Below are positions 1 to 13,080 of a DNA stretch of 64,000 bases, one piece after another; the first letter of the stretch is position 1; each line of letters opens with the position of its first letter. The notes below the pieces were generated by a model that did no database searches, was not told the origin of the DNA, and saw nothing but the letters and a program-made list of their open reading frames with translations. The stretch is taken from positions 54,702,245 to 54,766,244 of the forward strand of contig CM031618.1 of assembly GCA_018398815.1 (NCBI GenBank). Direction: 5' to 3'. Source of the stretch: Conus ventricosus (Eukaryota; Mollusca; Gastropoda; Neogastropoda; Conidae). A program made the translations under genes and the position numbers.

Positions 1-1259
1 GTTTTGTTGTTGTGTAAAACAAAAACATCTATGAACAGTTTAAGAAAAAACAACAACAACAAAACTATGAATAATGATTTATCATTTAGCTTCTGAGTCA
101 AATTGTACAGAAGAAATACGTATTAATAAGTATTTAAAATAAGTAAATATTCATGTAAAACAGATATAAATATTGGCTTAAAGCACATTGGCATTTCATA
201 TTCGCCATTTGCAACCTGCTTTGTTTCATCTGAATTAACAATCATATTCATCATAAATGCTTTTCTTGATGCAGTAGCTTAACAATTCTTTTCCTTCGCC
301 ATTTTCATGTTGCTTGTGTGATTTTGTCTCTGGATAGTGATGTGTACTGGGGGGGCCATGTTTCCCAGATGCGATTTGTGATTTTCGTACAGTGCAAATC
401 ATTCAATTAAAAAAAAAAAGTTCTGAAATCAAGACTGTGATCTTTTGTTTTCCATGTGTGAATATTTATATTGACGTCTGAATGCCATTGATACATGGAT
501 TTACCAGTATTTTGGGTAGAATTGAATGGTCTGGTTGATTCCAGCGGTGTACCATTTCTATACTTTTTTTTACAAATAAGTTTGCTCATTGTAGATATTC
601 CCTATTCCTTTTCACAAGTAATATTCCCAACATAGATATTCCCAAACTCCATTTACCAGTTTCTGCTGAGAAGGCTCAAGTGAAGAAAATCTTGACAGAT
701 TTCAAATAACACAGATATCGAACTTTGATCAGAAATACGCTTATAAGTTGGATATTTTATTTTCTCAACGTTTATAAAAGAAAAATTCTTCAAAATCCAA
801 CCTGATTAAAAGAAGCCAAATTTGCCACAGAACATGAACATCCGTAGAAAAACTGTTGACACTATCCAGTAATTGTGATTTTTATACATTTCTTTCCTGT
901 GATCTGTTTTAAAAACCAATTAAGAAACTAAAATACTAATGGGGGATCGTACACTTTTGCCTTGCAACCATTATCCTTCCTCTCAATAATTGTGATTGGC
1001 ATGCGACACGCATCATCCTTGATCATCCATGTGCTGTGATGTGTCTCTTGTGTACGCATCACAGGAGCCGTGCTGACATGTCTGCTACTCAACAGACGGC
1101 TTTTGGAAGCGAGTGTGAGGGGTTGGTTTATTCTTTGAAGTATGGAATGTAAAGACTTGAGTACATCTGTCATGAGATGCAGTGTTTGTACCAGATTGAT
1201 GGAATGCTGTTTCAGGTGGAATATTTGGACATAGAGGCCAGGATGCAACCAACCTAAGA
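1..1259. other. Gene-free AT-rich stretch
   Basis: AT-rich unique-looking sequence with short A and T runs. No ORF with recognisable domains, no RNA gene and no TIRs seen. Confidence 0.6.
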
Positions 1260-2270
1260 TGAAAAGTATGGACCTGATTGACCAGTGTGTCCATTCCCTG
1301 AAGATGGAGTATGGCTGCCTTAATGGCGGGATAAAAAATGCTCATGCACACAAAACTCCACTCCCTTTGTTGGGTAGACGGGATTATTAATACTTGCCTG
1401 TCCATATAGGGAGTGTCCGCAGGAGAATCAGCCTGGGTACGCAGAAGAAAAAGGAGAAGACCAGTGTGTCCTTACTGATTGGAATTTGTGGTTGAAACGT
1501 ATGGACCTGATTACCTGGATGTGACTGAAGATGGAACTTATGGAGCCGACTGATTGGATGCAACTTGAGATCAAAAGAGTGGACCCCATTGCGTGGGTGT
1601 GAATAACATGGAAAGTGTGGACTTGATTGAATCGACTTAAAATAGTGTGAAGCTGTTTGGATGTAACTTGAGATGGAAAGCATGGAGCTAATTGATTGGA
1701 TGTGACTGAATAGTTTGGAGCAGATTGATTGGATGTGACTTGGAATAGTTTGGAGCTAATTGATCGGATGTGACTTGGAATAGTTTGGAGTGGATTGATT
1801 GGATGTGACTTTGAATAGTTTGGAGCGGATTGATTGGATGTGACTTGGAATAGTTTGGAGCGGATTGTTTGGATATGACTTTGAATAGTTTGGAGCTAAT
1901 TGATTGGATGTGACTTGGAACAGTTTGGAGCCGATTGATTGGATGCGACTCGAGATGGAAAGTGTGGAGCGTATTGATTGGATGTGACTTGAGATTGAAA
2001 GTGTGGAGCATATTGATTGGATGTGACTTGAAGTGTGGAGCTGATTGATTGGATGTGACTTGAAGTGTTTAGCATATTGATTGCTTGTGACTTGAAGTGT
2101 GGAGCTGATGGATTGCATGTGATTTGAAGTGTGGAGCCGATTGATTGCATGCGACTTGACTTTGAAAGTGTACAGCTGGTTCGGACTGACTGAATGTGGA
2201 CTTTAGTTGGGGCATGTTGAGGGGATTGGTAGGGTGCGACATCAGATGGAAAGTATGGGCCCGACTGCAT
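1260..2270 (+). repeat. Decayed minisatellite, about 30-39 bp units
   Basis: Units built on GATTGATTGGATGTGACTTG. From about 1715 to 1925 the period is 35 bp (...GGAATAGTTTGGAGC); it changes to 39-bp and then about 30-bp forms (GATTGGATGTGACTTGAAGTG) between 1950 and 2160. Before 1700 and after 2160 only degenerate units remain. Long minus-strand frames over this stretch are repeat by-products. Confidence 0.85.
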
Positions 2271-3444
2271 GTGTCAAAGGGTTAGCTGCCCCATTATTGT
2301 GCCCTGAATTTGTGCCAGTGGTCCTGTGTAAATCCAATCCAATCAACACAGGTCCATACCTTGCATCAACACACCATCAACGTTGTCAACTCCGCCACAC
2401 AGATGTATATTCAAAGTTGTTTATTCTCACAATTTCATGATGAAAAAGAGATGAACTGAACTGGGTAATCCAAAAAAAAAAAAAAAAAAAAAAAAAAGTA
2501 CAAAATTTACTAGTTTACAGTACATGATATTGGTTTTATTTCACATGCACAGTGACACCATTTTTTTTTCTTTATACAATCAAAATAACATTAACAAGAA
2601 ACATATACAGCTTTGGGTGGAAGTGGGGACAAAAAAAAAAGTGTGGGAAAGTGGAGGGGGAGGAAAAAAAACAAATCAAGCAAAAAAAAAAAAAAAAAAA
2701 TTTGTTCACACTTGCTGAATTCAAATGAAAGACTGTCCCAAAACAGAAGATTCATAAATCACTCACAGCTTCACAGATATGGGTACAACAGGTATCAACG
2801 AATGTTGGGCTAGGAAAGCTAAATGCGAAAATCAATGCAATACACTTCCTGCATGCAGATATTCATGTTTATTATTCTACATCTCTTCAATGAGCCCCAA
2901 CACTCTCTGCTTAATCCATCCCACCCCACCCCCTGAATTACCTATTCTTACCTGTTCTGAACTTTTACTGTTTTCTTCCCATCATGAAGGGCTGCTGGGA
3001 AACTACTCAGAAGTTGCTCTTTTCTGACTGATCAAATACTGTGCACTCCTTTCATCGATTTTTCATTTTTTATTTCTCCCTCAGGGTTTTTTTTGGGGGT
3101 TTAATTTTGTTTAGTTTTTCTTTCTTTTTTTATTTCCTAAGGTATTTCACTTTATTTTTAGTAATGCCAACTGGGGGTCTTAAGAACTGTCACCACATGT
3201 GAGCGAACAGTTCCAAATCACAAAACCATCCAGAAAACTACATAACGCACACAAACTCATGACATAACAACCAGTCCATTGATATCCTCATGGCAGACAA
3301 GGGCAGTAACCAATGCCATCACCAAGAAGCCCCGACAGTCGGCGATGGATGCCTACATTGCACCCTACACGGCAGGAGGACCGAGATCTCCAATGGCAAC
3401 CTACGGGACAAGAACCAATCAGAACACCATCAACCAAGACGTGA
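2271..3444. other. Gene-free stretch with A runs
   Basis: A runs (about 2471-2497; 2681-2699) and ordinary sequence up to the hAT target duplication. Nothing codes. Confidence 0.6.
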
Positions 3445-3451
3445 AGAAATG

Positions 3452-6359
3452 CAGACCTGTGCACCCCCCGTATTTCTCCGTATTTAGTACGGATTTAAGC
3501 TGGGGATACGGAAATACTGATAGTGCGCTCAAAATACGGATTTACTCGCCACCGAAATACGGTATCGGCTGCTACGATCTCCGCCGCAAAAATTGACAGT
3601 TTTGCACAGTCACCTTAGCGGTAAAACTAAGGGACATAATCAGGCGCGGAGAATGCAATTCCGTTGTCAGGTGAACGAAAGTTTTTTGCGAAGTCGTTGG
3701 TCTCGCCTGCCGTTAGATGATAATAATATCATACGAGCAGACTATACATTGAGGGCAAACGAAGTTATCTTGTGTACATTTACATTGGCAATGTCACTCG
3801 ACTTTGTCATGAAATGCGCAACTGCGGCCTTGCTCCGTATCTCGTACCGCGTGCGTTCAAACATGGCGGATGACGAAGCGTCTACAAGTGTTGGTGGAGA
3901 TTGTTGCTGCGGCAAACGGCGTAGAGATGACAGTTCACCGGCAGTCTGTGGTTCGGGGGGGAAAAAAAAGAGTTCAGCTGTTCAAGCCAGCGTATGCAAA
4001 AACTTTCCCGTCTGTCAAAGCATCGTCGAAAGGCGAAGAGTATGCCTACTGCACTGTGTGCGGGAAAGACTTTTCGATAGCTCACGCTGGCGCCAATGAC
4101 ATTTCAAGACATGTTGCCTCGGACAAACATGAACAGATTTTAAAGGCAAAAAGCGCAAGTAATATTAGCAGCTTCTTCTCTTTCTCTAAACCTACGAGTA
4201 ATGACACTTCTTTGGCAGTCACTCGAGCCGAAGTGATGATGGTGGAAATGATCGCACATCACAACTTGCCACTGGCTGCAGCGGACACGTTGTGTCGTGG
4301 GTTTAAGATGATGTTTCCTGATAGTTGCATCGCGGCAGATATGCGTTGTGGCCGTAAGAAAGCCACATGTTTGGTGAAAGCACTAGCCAGCGAAAGACAG
4401 AACATTTTGTCTGAGAGAATGCAGACAGCTGCATTCACGTTGTCAACAGACGGCAGCAGTGACGAAAAGAGTAAACAGTATCCCCTCGTAATAAGGTCTG
4501 TTGACCAGGATACGGGACTGGTACATTCAGAACTGTTTTCCCTTCCTGTCTGCAACGTCCGCAGTACTGGCAAAAACATCTTTGATTTGTTGGATAAGGA
4601 ACTAAGTGCTCGTGACCTAAAGTGGGATAACTGCTTGGCTCTAGGCAGTGACAACGCCAATGTTATGACAGGGGAACACAAAGGTGTCTTTCATTATGTC
4701 AAGGAAAAACACCCCAGTGTCTTCTTGTCAGGCTGTCTGCATTTGGTGAATATTGCAGCTGAGAAAGGCGCTCAGTGTTTGCCAGACGTAGCAGAGATCT
4801 TGCAAGACATTCATAATTACTTCAGAATGAGTGAGAAAAGACAGGAGTTCAAGCAAATGCAAGAGCCGTTTGACATAGAGAGCGTGAAGATGCTGAAGCA
4901 CACTCCAACGAGGTGGCTCAGTATTGGAAGATGTCTTGAAAGACTTCTTTTGAACTGGGATGCTCTGAAGGCATTCTTCAAGGCTGAAAAGGAAGCCATG
5001 AGAAACAGCCATCAGGCAGCAAGTCTGCAATCAAAGCCACTTCATCAAGCAGCAAATCTGCAAGCAAGAATGCTACATCAGGCAGCAAGTGTGGTCAGAG
5101 TCAGTCTGTAGGGAGAAGCCAGTCTGAAGAACAAAAGAAACCAGATACTGAGGAGAATGAATGCCAAGACAAAACTTATGCACAAAAGAAGGTTGACAGC
5201 ATCCTTGTCTTCTTGAAATCCCCAACCAACAAGCTCTACATGCTGTTTCTAAACTACACTGTAAAGATGTATGATCCTGTTCTTGTTGGACTTCAGTCTG
5301 AGGCCCCAAAAGTGCATGTGCTGAGAAAGACACTAATCAAACTGATCAAAAGTGTGCAAATCCGTTTTCTGAAGCCCTCAGCAATGGCAAGTGGTGCACC
5401 TGAAGATGTGGACTTCAAGAGTACCTACAACTTGAAGGCTGACAAAGACCTCATCATTGGAGAATCAGCAGAGGCCTTCATTGCTGATGCTGACAAGAAT
5501 GCTCTCAGACCTCATCGAGTGAAGCAGTTCTATTGTGATGTCAAGAAATACTTCACTGCAGTGTGCAGCTACCTTGTGGAGAAGCTGCCAGTCAAAGATC
5601 CTCTTCTTCTACATGCAGAAGTTGTTGATGTTGCCAACCAGCAAAGTGCTCAGCGTTCTGACCTAGCATGGTTTGTGGATAGATTTCCTGCTCTGATACC
5701 TCCTGGCAGCAGTAGAGACACTGTGATGGAACAGTTTGCTTCTTATCAGTGCACAGACATATCGGGTTGTATTGCAGACAGGATAGATGAAACCTGGGCA
5801 GCTGTAAGCAAGCTGAAAGATGAAGAAGGTGAGGCCTACATGAAAGAGCTTTCCCTGGCCATGCTGGGTGTTCTGACAGTTCCCCACAGCAATGCACCCT
5901 GTGAAAGGATTTTCTCAACAGTGAGAAAAAAACAGAACTGATCAAAGAGCTTCACTGGGTGATGATACGCTTGAGGCACTGCTCGTTGTGAAGGCACAGC
6001 CTGGGCAGCTGTTTGAACATGAACACCCATCCAAGATGCTACACAAACTCAGGAGTGCTTACTATGAAGCAAATAAGTGACTTGCTGTGAACATAATAGA
6101 CTTGTACCAAAACACATTTTTTTTACAAACTGTTTACTTCTGTTGATTATTTTCGGATGTGTCGGAAGATTCTGCATCGTGATCACCTTGTACTGGGACG
6201 ATTTATGACAAAGGAGTGACTGTGGCAATTCACATGTGTTTCTTTTTCACTTTGTTTTATATGTGTCTTGGAAACATTCAGAATACTGAAAGCTCACCCA
6301 AAATACTGAAAATCATTTGCTTGGATACTGGGGTGTCTTGCTGGGGGTGCACAGGTCTG
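3452..6359 (+). mobile_element. hAT DNA transposon with TIRs, TSD and damaged transposase
   Basis: A 2908-bp element. The left end CAGACCTGTGCACCCCC at 3452-3468 is repeated exactly in inverse at 6343-6359. Both ends are flanked by the 7-bp direct repeat AGAAATG (3445-3451 and 6360-6366), read as a target-site duplication. Subterminal regions carry recurring ATACGG/ATACTG-type motifs (3478-3560; 6290-6330), as expected for transposase binding sites. The interior encodes a BED-finger hAT transposase on the plus strand. The TSD is one base shorter than the 8 bp normal for hAT elements. Element identity is secure from the ends together with the protein. Confidence 0.93.
3863..6080 (+). pseudogene. 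hAT transposase with BED zinc finger, three frameshifts
   Basis: Coding sequence runs from the ATG at 3863 (MADDEAST...) to a TGA at 6078-6080 in three reading frames. The main segment holds a BED-type finger (C, C, H, H in codons at 4050-4130), the first acidic residue in LSTDGSSDE (about 4449), the second in LGSDNAN (about 4650), a GCLH segment and the conserved PTRWLS block (about 4910). The second segment (about 5045-5941) ends in the hAT dimerisation signature, VPHSNAPCERIFS, with the third acidic residue near 5903. Frame breaks lie at the G7A8 run 3955-3969, somewhere within an imperfect 33-bp repeat at about 4995-5045, and at the A7 run 5927-5933. Apart from these breaks the protein looks well conserved. 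Either the copy is recently dead or the assembly has indel errors. Confidence 0.9.
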
Positions 6360-6366
6360 AGAAATG

Positions 6367-7106
6367 AAACGGGGGATGGACTGGTGGACACACCCAATGT
6401 GAACGAGCTGACAGCGTCACGAGGTAGGCTCTGGACCAGAACCCACACAGAGAAGGGAAGTGTCTGGAGGCCGACAAAGCCCAGCTGAGGACTGGTCAAG
6501 CGCAAAGCAAAGGCTACCAGACGCTCAGAACCAAGCCCATTTGGGGAGGTATGGTGGCGGCCCTATGCTCCTCCAGGAGTCCAAAGGAAGAAGTAATGGA
6601 AGGCAGACAAGACCAGACTCTGCAAAAGGCCCTGGCCATTTCCCCTCAGAAAAAGGTTTTACCAAAATTGAATAAAAAACCAGTTAAACACAACACTACA
6701 GCCAAATGTACAGAAAAACACTGCAGAATGGAGATCTTGCATCTCCACTCTGGATAATGTTGACACTTTCACAACCTAGTCTTCAGATTGCATCAAGAGC
6801 AACAACAACAAAAGCTGGCATGTCAAAAGATTGTCACATGAGGAATAAGTGTCGACACTTTTTGAAATTACGAGAGAAAAAAAAAAAAAAAGGAAGGGGA
6901 GAGGGGTGTGGGTTGTTGGTCACATGGGATGGGGATGTGTGTGACTGTGTAAGGAAAATATTCTGATGAGCATCAATACGATCGCCATGAGACTTTTTAC
7001 TGGTTGTCTTTTATGACAATCACGATTTGCATGTTGTGGAAACGTCAACCTTACTCTGCCATTCCCGGAATGTCCCGGTTGTGTGCTGTCAAAGAAGATT
7101 GGCATG
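6367..7106. other. Gene-free flank right of the hAT element
   Basis: No recognisable coding sequence. One A15 run near 6877. Confidence 0.55.
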
Positions 7107-7305
7107 CATCCTCTTTCAGGCACAGTGGCCATCCTCTTTTCAGGCACAGTGGCCATCCTCTTTTCAGGCACAGTGGCCATCCTCTTTTCAGGCACAGTGG
7201 CCATCCTCTTTTCAGGCACAGTGGCCATCCTTTTCAGGCACAGTGGCCATCCTTTTCAGGCACAGTGGCCATCCTTTTCAGGCACAGTGGCCATCCTCTT
7301 TTCAG
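7107..7305 (+). repeat. 24-bp minisatellite, eight copies
   Basis: TTCAGGCACAGTGGCCATCC with CTTT linkers. The first five units have a 24-bp period, the next ones 22 bp because CTTTT is shortened. It lies about 140 bp before the LINE end. Confidence 0.93.
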
Positions 7306-7439
7306 CGGATTTCCTTTTTCTTTCCCTGCTGCAAATCTTCAGAGGGCCATCCTCACTTCCTTATTAATTTTTTTTTTCTTCAATAATTCAAAAGCTGAAC
7401 GAGAAGGTATTTCAAAAAAGCAAACCTGTTATTCTGTGA

Positions 7440-7911
7440 TGTGTAACAGGAGCCAGATGGGCTGACCACATTATCAGAATGCCAGATAGTCGACTGCTGA
7501 AACAACTGCTGTACGGAGAACTGAGTCGGGGCAAGTGCAAAGTTAGGGGGCAGAAGAAACGTTTCAAGGACTGCCTCAAAGTGTCCCTCAACGGCCTGGA
7601 CATCAACCTCAACACCTGGGGGTCGCTTGCCCTGGACCGCCCAGCCTGGCGAAGCAGCCTCACAAAGGGTGCATGTACATCACAGAAGAGACGCGTAGCA
7701 GAAGCTGAGAGAAAGCGAGCCACACTTAAGGTCAGAGCTACCTCCACCTCCACTTTAGCACCCACCCACATGTGTCCCACATGTGGGCGTTCCTTTCGGG
7801 CCCAGATCGGCCTCACCAGCCACCTGCGGACCCACACTCAGCAATCTTCCGTCTGAGATTGAAGTCATGGTCATCTTCGAAATTGAAGGATGTACAACAA
7901 CAACAACAGGA
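7440..7911 (+). mobile_element. LINE 3' end (5'-truncated non-LTR retrotransposon)
   Basis: The open frame from about 7446 to the TGA at 7854-7856 reads ...RWADHIIRMPDSRLLKQLLY and later LNTWGSLALDRPAWRSSL. This is the typical C-terminus of invertebrate non-LTR retrotransposon polyproteins (the 'RWAGHVxRM' block after the reverse transcriptase). A C2H2 finger follows: C99, C102, H115 and H119 counted from the Met at 7479, in MCPTCGRSF...SHLRTH. After the stop there are about 55 nt of 3' UTR ending in an ACA-repeat tail (about 7893-7911), typical of RTE-like/CR1-like ends. Reverse transcriptase and endonuclease are missing, so this is a 5'-truncated copy. The exact clade cannot be settled by eye. 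Confidence 0.85.
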
Positions 7912-9881
7912 GCTTTAAGGCATTACCTGATGTTTTTTTCTCCACCTTCTATTGCACCTTCCACTCCTACCCATTGCAGCTGTAATTTTTTCTTTTTTTT
8001 AAATTGTCAGGAAGTGACAATGCCTGCACTCTAGACTGCCTGTGTAAAAGAATACAAATGGTTTTTAAATCTTCTTTGTGTGTAGTTCTGCAACAACACA
8101 AAAAGCTGACTGTATTAACTGTATTCGTCCCCGGAGGGGGAAAAAAACAAAACAAACAAAAAACCCCTAAGCCACAAACCTTTGTCTTCAAGTAATTTCT
8201 CAACAGCCCCTTGATGAGGAGTTATTTCCCTTGCAGGTATAAAGAGAACGACTATTCATGGCAAAACCGACATGCAAATTACCTAGGCATACTTCCCAGT
8301 ATATACATATTTGGTAGGCCTTCGACCAGTATCGTAGATACACACATTTCACAGGACTTCAAGCCAACCTTCACCTTGAATACAGTCCATAACCATTATA
8401 ATGACACTGGATAAAACATGCAATTCAACATTTCACAAACGCTTTTTTTGTTGCTGTTGTTTATCTGCACCCGATGCATTGTCTTTTGGAATTGGACAGT
8501 GAGCAAATTTTTCACTTGGAAGTCTGACTTTCACAACCTCGAGTCTTTCTTCGCATGAAATGAGCAAACGTTCACCCGATACGCAGGTCTTCAGACTGCT
8601 GCACCTTGGCTGAAAAATGCATGTTGCACAGAGTGAAATGGGCAGAAAGGAGAAAGGATGTAGGGAAGTCATGACATCAGACATGGGAGGAAAGACAGGA
8701 GGCAGCACGAGTTTGAAGAGATGAGCAAAGATGTATGTAAATGTGTTTATGAGCAAGTTCTAAAAATTTCAAGATACATTTCCTAATTATTTCCCCCATG
8801 GGAAGGAAGGAAGATGGGAAAGTACCGTGGACACGGCAGACAAAAACTGAAATACTAAACCCCCCCCCCTTTTTCCAACATACCTCTGTCTCCTTCCCCT
8901 CCCCCCTCCAAATCCTCCTCCTCCTACCACGCCTACCGGTAAAGGCCATGAACCTAAAACTCTACACACACCAAATGCTTTATATCCAATACTCTCCAAA
9001 GGCCAACTATCCGCCAAAACTCCCTGCGCATCAAATACCATGTACCCCCAAATTCTCTACAATCTCTTGATGCTATGACCTGAAGGAGTCGGCGTCATAC
9101 CCATAGATTCCTGGGCAGGACCAGGAGGAGAACAAAGCTGGGAAGTTCTGTCCACTGACAAGCTAACCCCCCCCCCCCCCCCCCCCCCCCTGCTGAATTC
9201 CTTAGAACCATTCCCCAACCGTCACCACAGGTGTAAGAAATGTGCCCACATCAACGCCTCTTTGATGTACCTTGTTCCACCACATACTTTGACCAACGTT
9301 TCTTTGAACGACGGTTCTTCAAATCCTGCAGCGTTCGTTAACATGGCGGTACTGTGAGCTGGTTCCCTGGCTGATCTCCTGCTGGTGTGCCACTGATGGC
9401 TGAACTGAACTCTGAAAAAGTTATCTCCCTCATTTAGACAAAACTACTGAAACTGTTCATCTGTTTCACACAATTTTTTTGTGGTGGTGGTTTTTACCTT
9501 GAGAGTACACTGCTCATTTTCATGTGAATTATCTCTGCTTGTAAGTGTAGAATTAAATCTGACCAACAATGAGTAAGTAGAAAACCAAACAAAACGAAAA
9601 AATCGAAGTGTAAACTTGAAGTAGCTCTATATAACCTTTCTTCTCTTCCCCACCTTGACTCGCACCAATGTCAGCAATGACTGGGCATGTTTCGAGTCAG
9701 GTATCTGTATTCAGTCGTTCTGCATTCTGTGCAGAAGTCAGAGTTCCAGCACAGACTGTCCACTCTGACATCATGGACATTCAAGAGTACCAGCTTCTCA
9801 TTCTGTGAACTGAGAAAATTCGCTTGAAAACGTTTCACAATTGAAGAAGACTCTGTGAAAGAAATGTTCATCTAGAGGAGT

Positions 9882-9882
<1 letters not shown>

Positions 9883-9934
<52 letters not shown>
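9883..9934 (+). repeat. Pure G run of 52
   Basis: Uninterrupted G from 9883 to 9934. Similar long pure runs are G at 15786-15823, C at 16236-16273 and 16279-16309, C at 18281-18308 and C at 19251-19291. Confidence 0.95.
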
Positions 9935-9935
<1 letters not shown>

Positions 9936-12671
9936 GGATACCCTCGCTCTCTACCCTTTCTCCCTCGGTGCACACAGCCGTCAAGCGACACAAACGTCTT
10001 CCGTCCTTTGCCCAGCACGACAATATACAAACGTCAGTTTCCAGGTCGAGGCATTTGCTATCACCTGCGCCTCGACATTCACACATGTGATGTTTACTCA
10101 ACAACATAGACATCACTGAAAAAAAAAAACGTTTCTTTTTACAGCTAATGATACTATCCATCCACTCTTTCCACCTCCCTGTCCACCAACCCTTCACAAA
10201 CATTTTCTTTTGTCACTTTTTCACATGTTTAAAGCAAAGAAAATCACATAACAATATCAAAAAAAAAAGAAAAAAGAATCAGATGCATGGTCAAATTCCA
10301 AATCACAATTGCTGTTGGTAAGGAAATAAAAAAAAAAAGGAAGAAAAAAAAAAAGGGGAGGGTGAGGGATGACAGGATGGAGAGGTGGTGGTGGTTGGGA
10401 AGAAGAAAAAAAAAAAGGGATTGACGGGGTGGCAGAGAAAAAGAAGGGAGGAGGGACTGAGTAGGGAGGGGGGGAGGGTGGGGACACGGGTATATACAAA
10501 GCCAAGCCTGAAGTATATGCACCTGCCAGAGCTGCGTAAAGACAATGGCGGGGAAACAAAACAAAACAAAACACAAAAAAAAGCCAGACAAAATGAAGGA
10601 CGAGAACAGCGACTGTGTTTATAGCCAGCAGACGAGGACCGACCCACACAGCCACTACATCAAGGCACACCCGCATCAATGCCAACTAAAACAGCTTGCA
10701 GCTTCAAACAAATAAACAAACACAAAAAAGAAAAAGGCGCATGTGTACACTAAGTCATATTTTCTTTACAACCCAACTTATTACGATATTATTGAAAGAA
10801 AAAAAAAAAGTTCAGTAAAAATGCTAAACCTTCGTCAAAAATTTTTCAAAATGACATCACTAAAAAAAACATCATAGCGGTTTTCCAAGGTGCCTGCAAC
10901 AAAATATCATTAAGATTTTGTATGATACATATTCAGTTATAATGATTATTAAAAAAAAAGAGAAAAAGTTGACAATCGTTTGGTGTTGATAAAGTGTAGT
11001 AGTGGAGTGACATGACACGAATTTACAGCGCTGACCAGCATTCTACCAGTCGGGCTGACAATGCTGATGAGGAAGACTATATAGAACACACATGCAATGC
11101 ACACACACACACACACAAAAGTACCAAGGTCTACCTCCATCAACAAAATGGAAACTAAAAATGGAAATCAAGTTCCTTCCAAACCCTACCTAAGTACTCA
11201 ACTCACGGCGTATTACTTAAAAAGTATCAAACATGCCATACATTACCTGTCCAGTGCTACAAACAAAAAAATTGCAAACATGTGCTTCTATTTTTATCAC
11301 ATCATGTGATCATTGTCAAAGTGCAGAAAATGCTCTTCACAGAAAACAGGCCTACTTATCACTATCGATGGCTTCTACCGTGGTCAAACAAACTGACCAC
11401 CACACCCGAGCCCACAAAATGACCAATCCAACAGCACAGTTTCACAACGTCCAGACAGGCATCATCACGGACAGGACCTGGAACATCTGACACATACAAT
11501 CAATGTCATCAAAGTGCGTCCTAACAGGCCATGGATCAACAGGGTTAACGTATGTGTAGAGAGAGCTTCACAAGCATTAGGTTAACATGTCAGTTCATTC
11601 ACTGATTGTGGCGCTCACACCGAATCCACCACAACGGCTTACTCTTTTCAATTCCTCACTCACGCTAAGACAACTGGAACTCTTTAACCCACTCTCCACA
11701 CAACATGCATTGATCAATGAATGAAAGGAAAAAGTCATTCATTAAAATACGAATCATTCAAACTCACTTCAGCTGTACACCTGTTTTCTTTCTTTCTTTT
11801 GGTTTTCTTTTGTTTACAATTAAACAAACAAACAAAAATCACTGATTACTGTCAAAACCTTTTAAGAGGGGAAAAAAAATCCCTCTAATTTGAAATGGAT
11901 CAAAACCTTCAACTTCTTAGAAAGCCACGCACAACAAATATCATCAACATACATGTGTGTAAAGGCAGAAATAAAAACATGAAAGCTATGCATCTGTGTG
12001 AACCTGAATAATCAAAAAACAAAACCAAAAACATCTGACAAGACACAAACAACAACAACCTATACAAACACAACGCCTTTGTGTCACTTTCCTAATCTCT
12101 CACCGACAAGAAAGCTGCCCATTCTTACTGTGTAACTGGCAAGATAGATCTAACATAGGAGCCTACGCTGAATATTGCAAACATTCCTTAGATATATTCC
12201 AAAACACGGTCTTTCACCATAAGAAGGATACACATTTTTTTTAATGTAAATATATTGCAATTGTCTTCATACATTTTTTCTTTCACTCTGACTGATCTCC
12301 ATGCTGAAGAAGTAAATACATATTATCCCATCCCTCCCTGACATGCAAACAGTCCATGAGAGCCATTATCTCATGAAATGCCAAGCTTCTGCGTTTGACC
12401 CTTACCATACATGTTTTGCCATTTCCCTCACACTTACTGCCTCCCAACTGCTGGATTTTAATGCTGCTTCCACAACACTTTCTATGCAAACTTGAAGTAC
12501 TGCAACGATTTCAGACTTTTCATCAGTTTACTTTGGTTTTTATTTGATAATTGTTCTTTTAATATGTACGGATTATAACTTTCTGGATGAATATTCTATT
12601 ATAAAAAGAAAAGAAAGGATTACATCTACTACATGGTCATTCTGTTTATGACCTACAAGAAAGATCTTCCA

Positions 12672-12904
12672 TCACACACACACACACACAGACACACACA
12701 CACACACACACACACACAGAGACCCACACACAAAGAAAAAAAAAATTCAATCTGCTAGAAGACTATTCTGATTTTCAAAAAAAGAAAACAATTAAGACCT
12801 ACTAAAAGGATATTCTGCCATTAAAAAAACAACAAATCACTGAAAAGACTTTCTTTTCTAAACATTAGAATGAATTGCAGCCTCCTGAGAGACTTTCTCT
12901 CATA

Positions 12905-12950
<46 letters not shown>

Positions 12951-13019
12951 ACAAACTAAAAATTCCAAGGATAAGTACCGAGCACCGTTCCAGCAACTTA
13001 CAGAGCAGCTTGGTGTTGC

Positions 13020-13065
<46 letters not shown>

Positions 13066-13080
13066 AAAATATATATATAC
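12672..13080 (+). repeat. CA and AT microsatellites
   Basis: CA repeats at 12672-12730 and two AT blocks (about 12903-12950 and 13018-13080) separated by a short unique stretch. Confidence 0.95.

Noticed and set aside
6920..7228. Minus-strand frame with repeated ATVPEKRM
   Set aside because: Translation of the 24-bp minisatellite.
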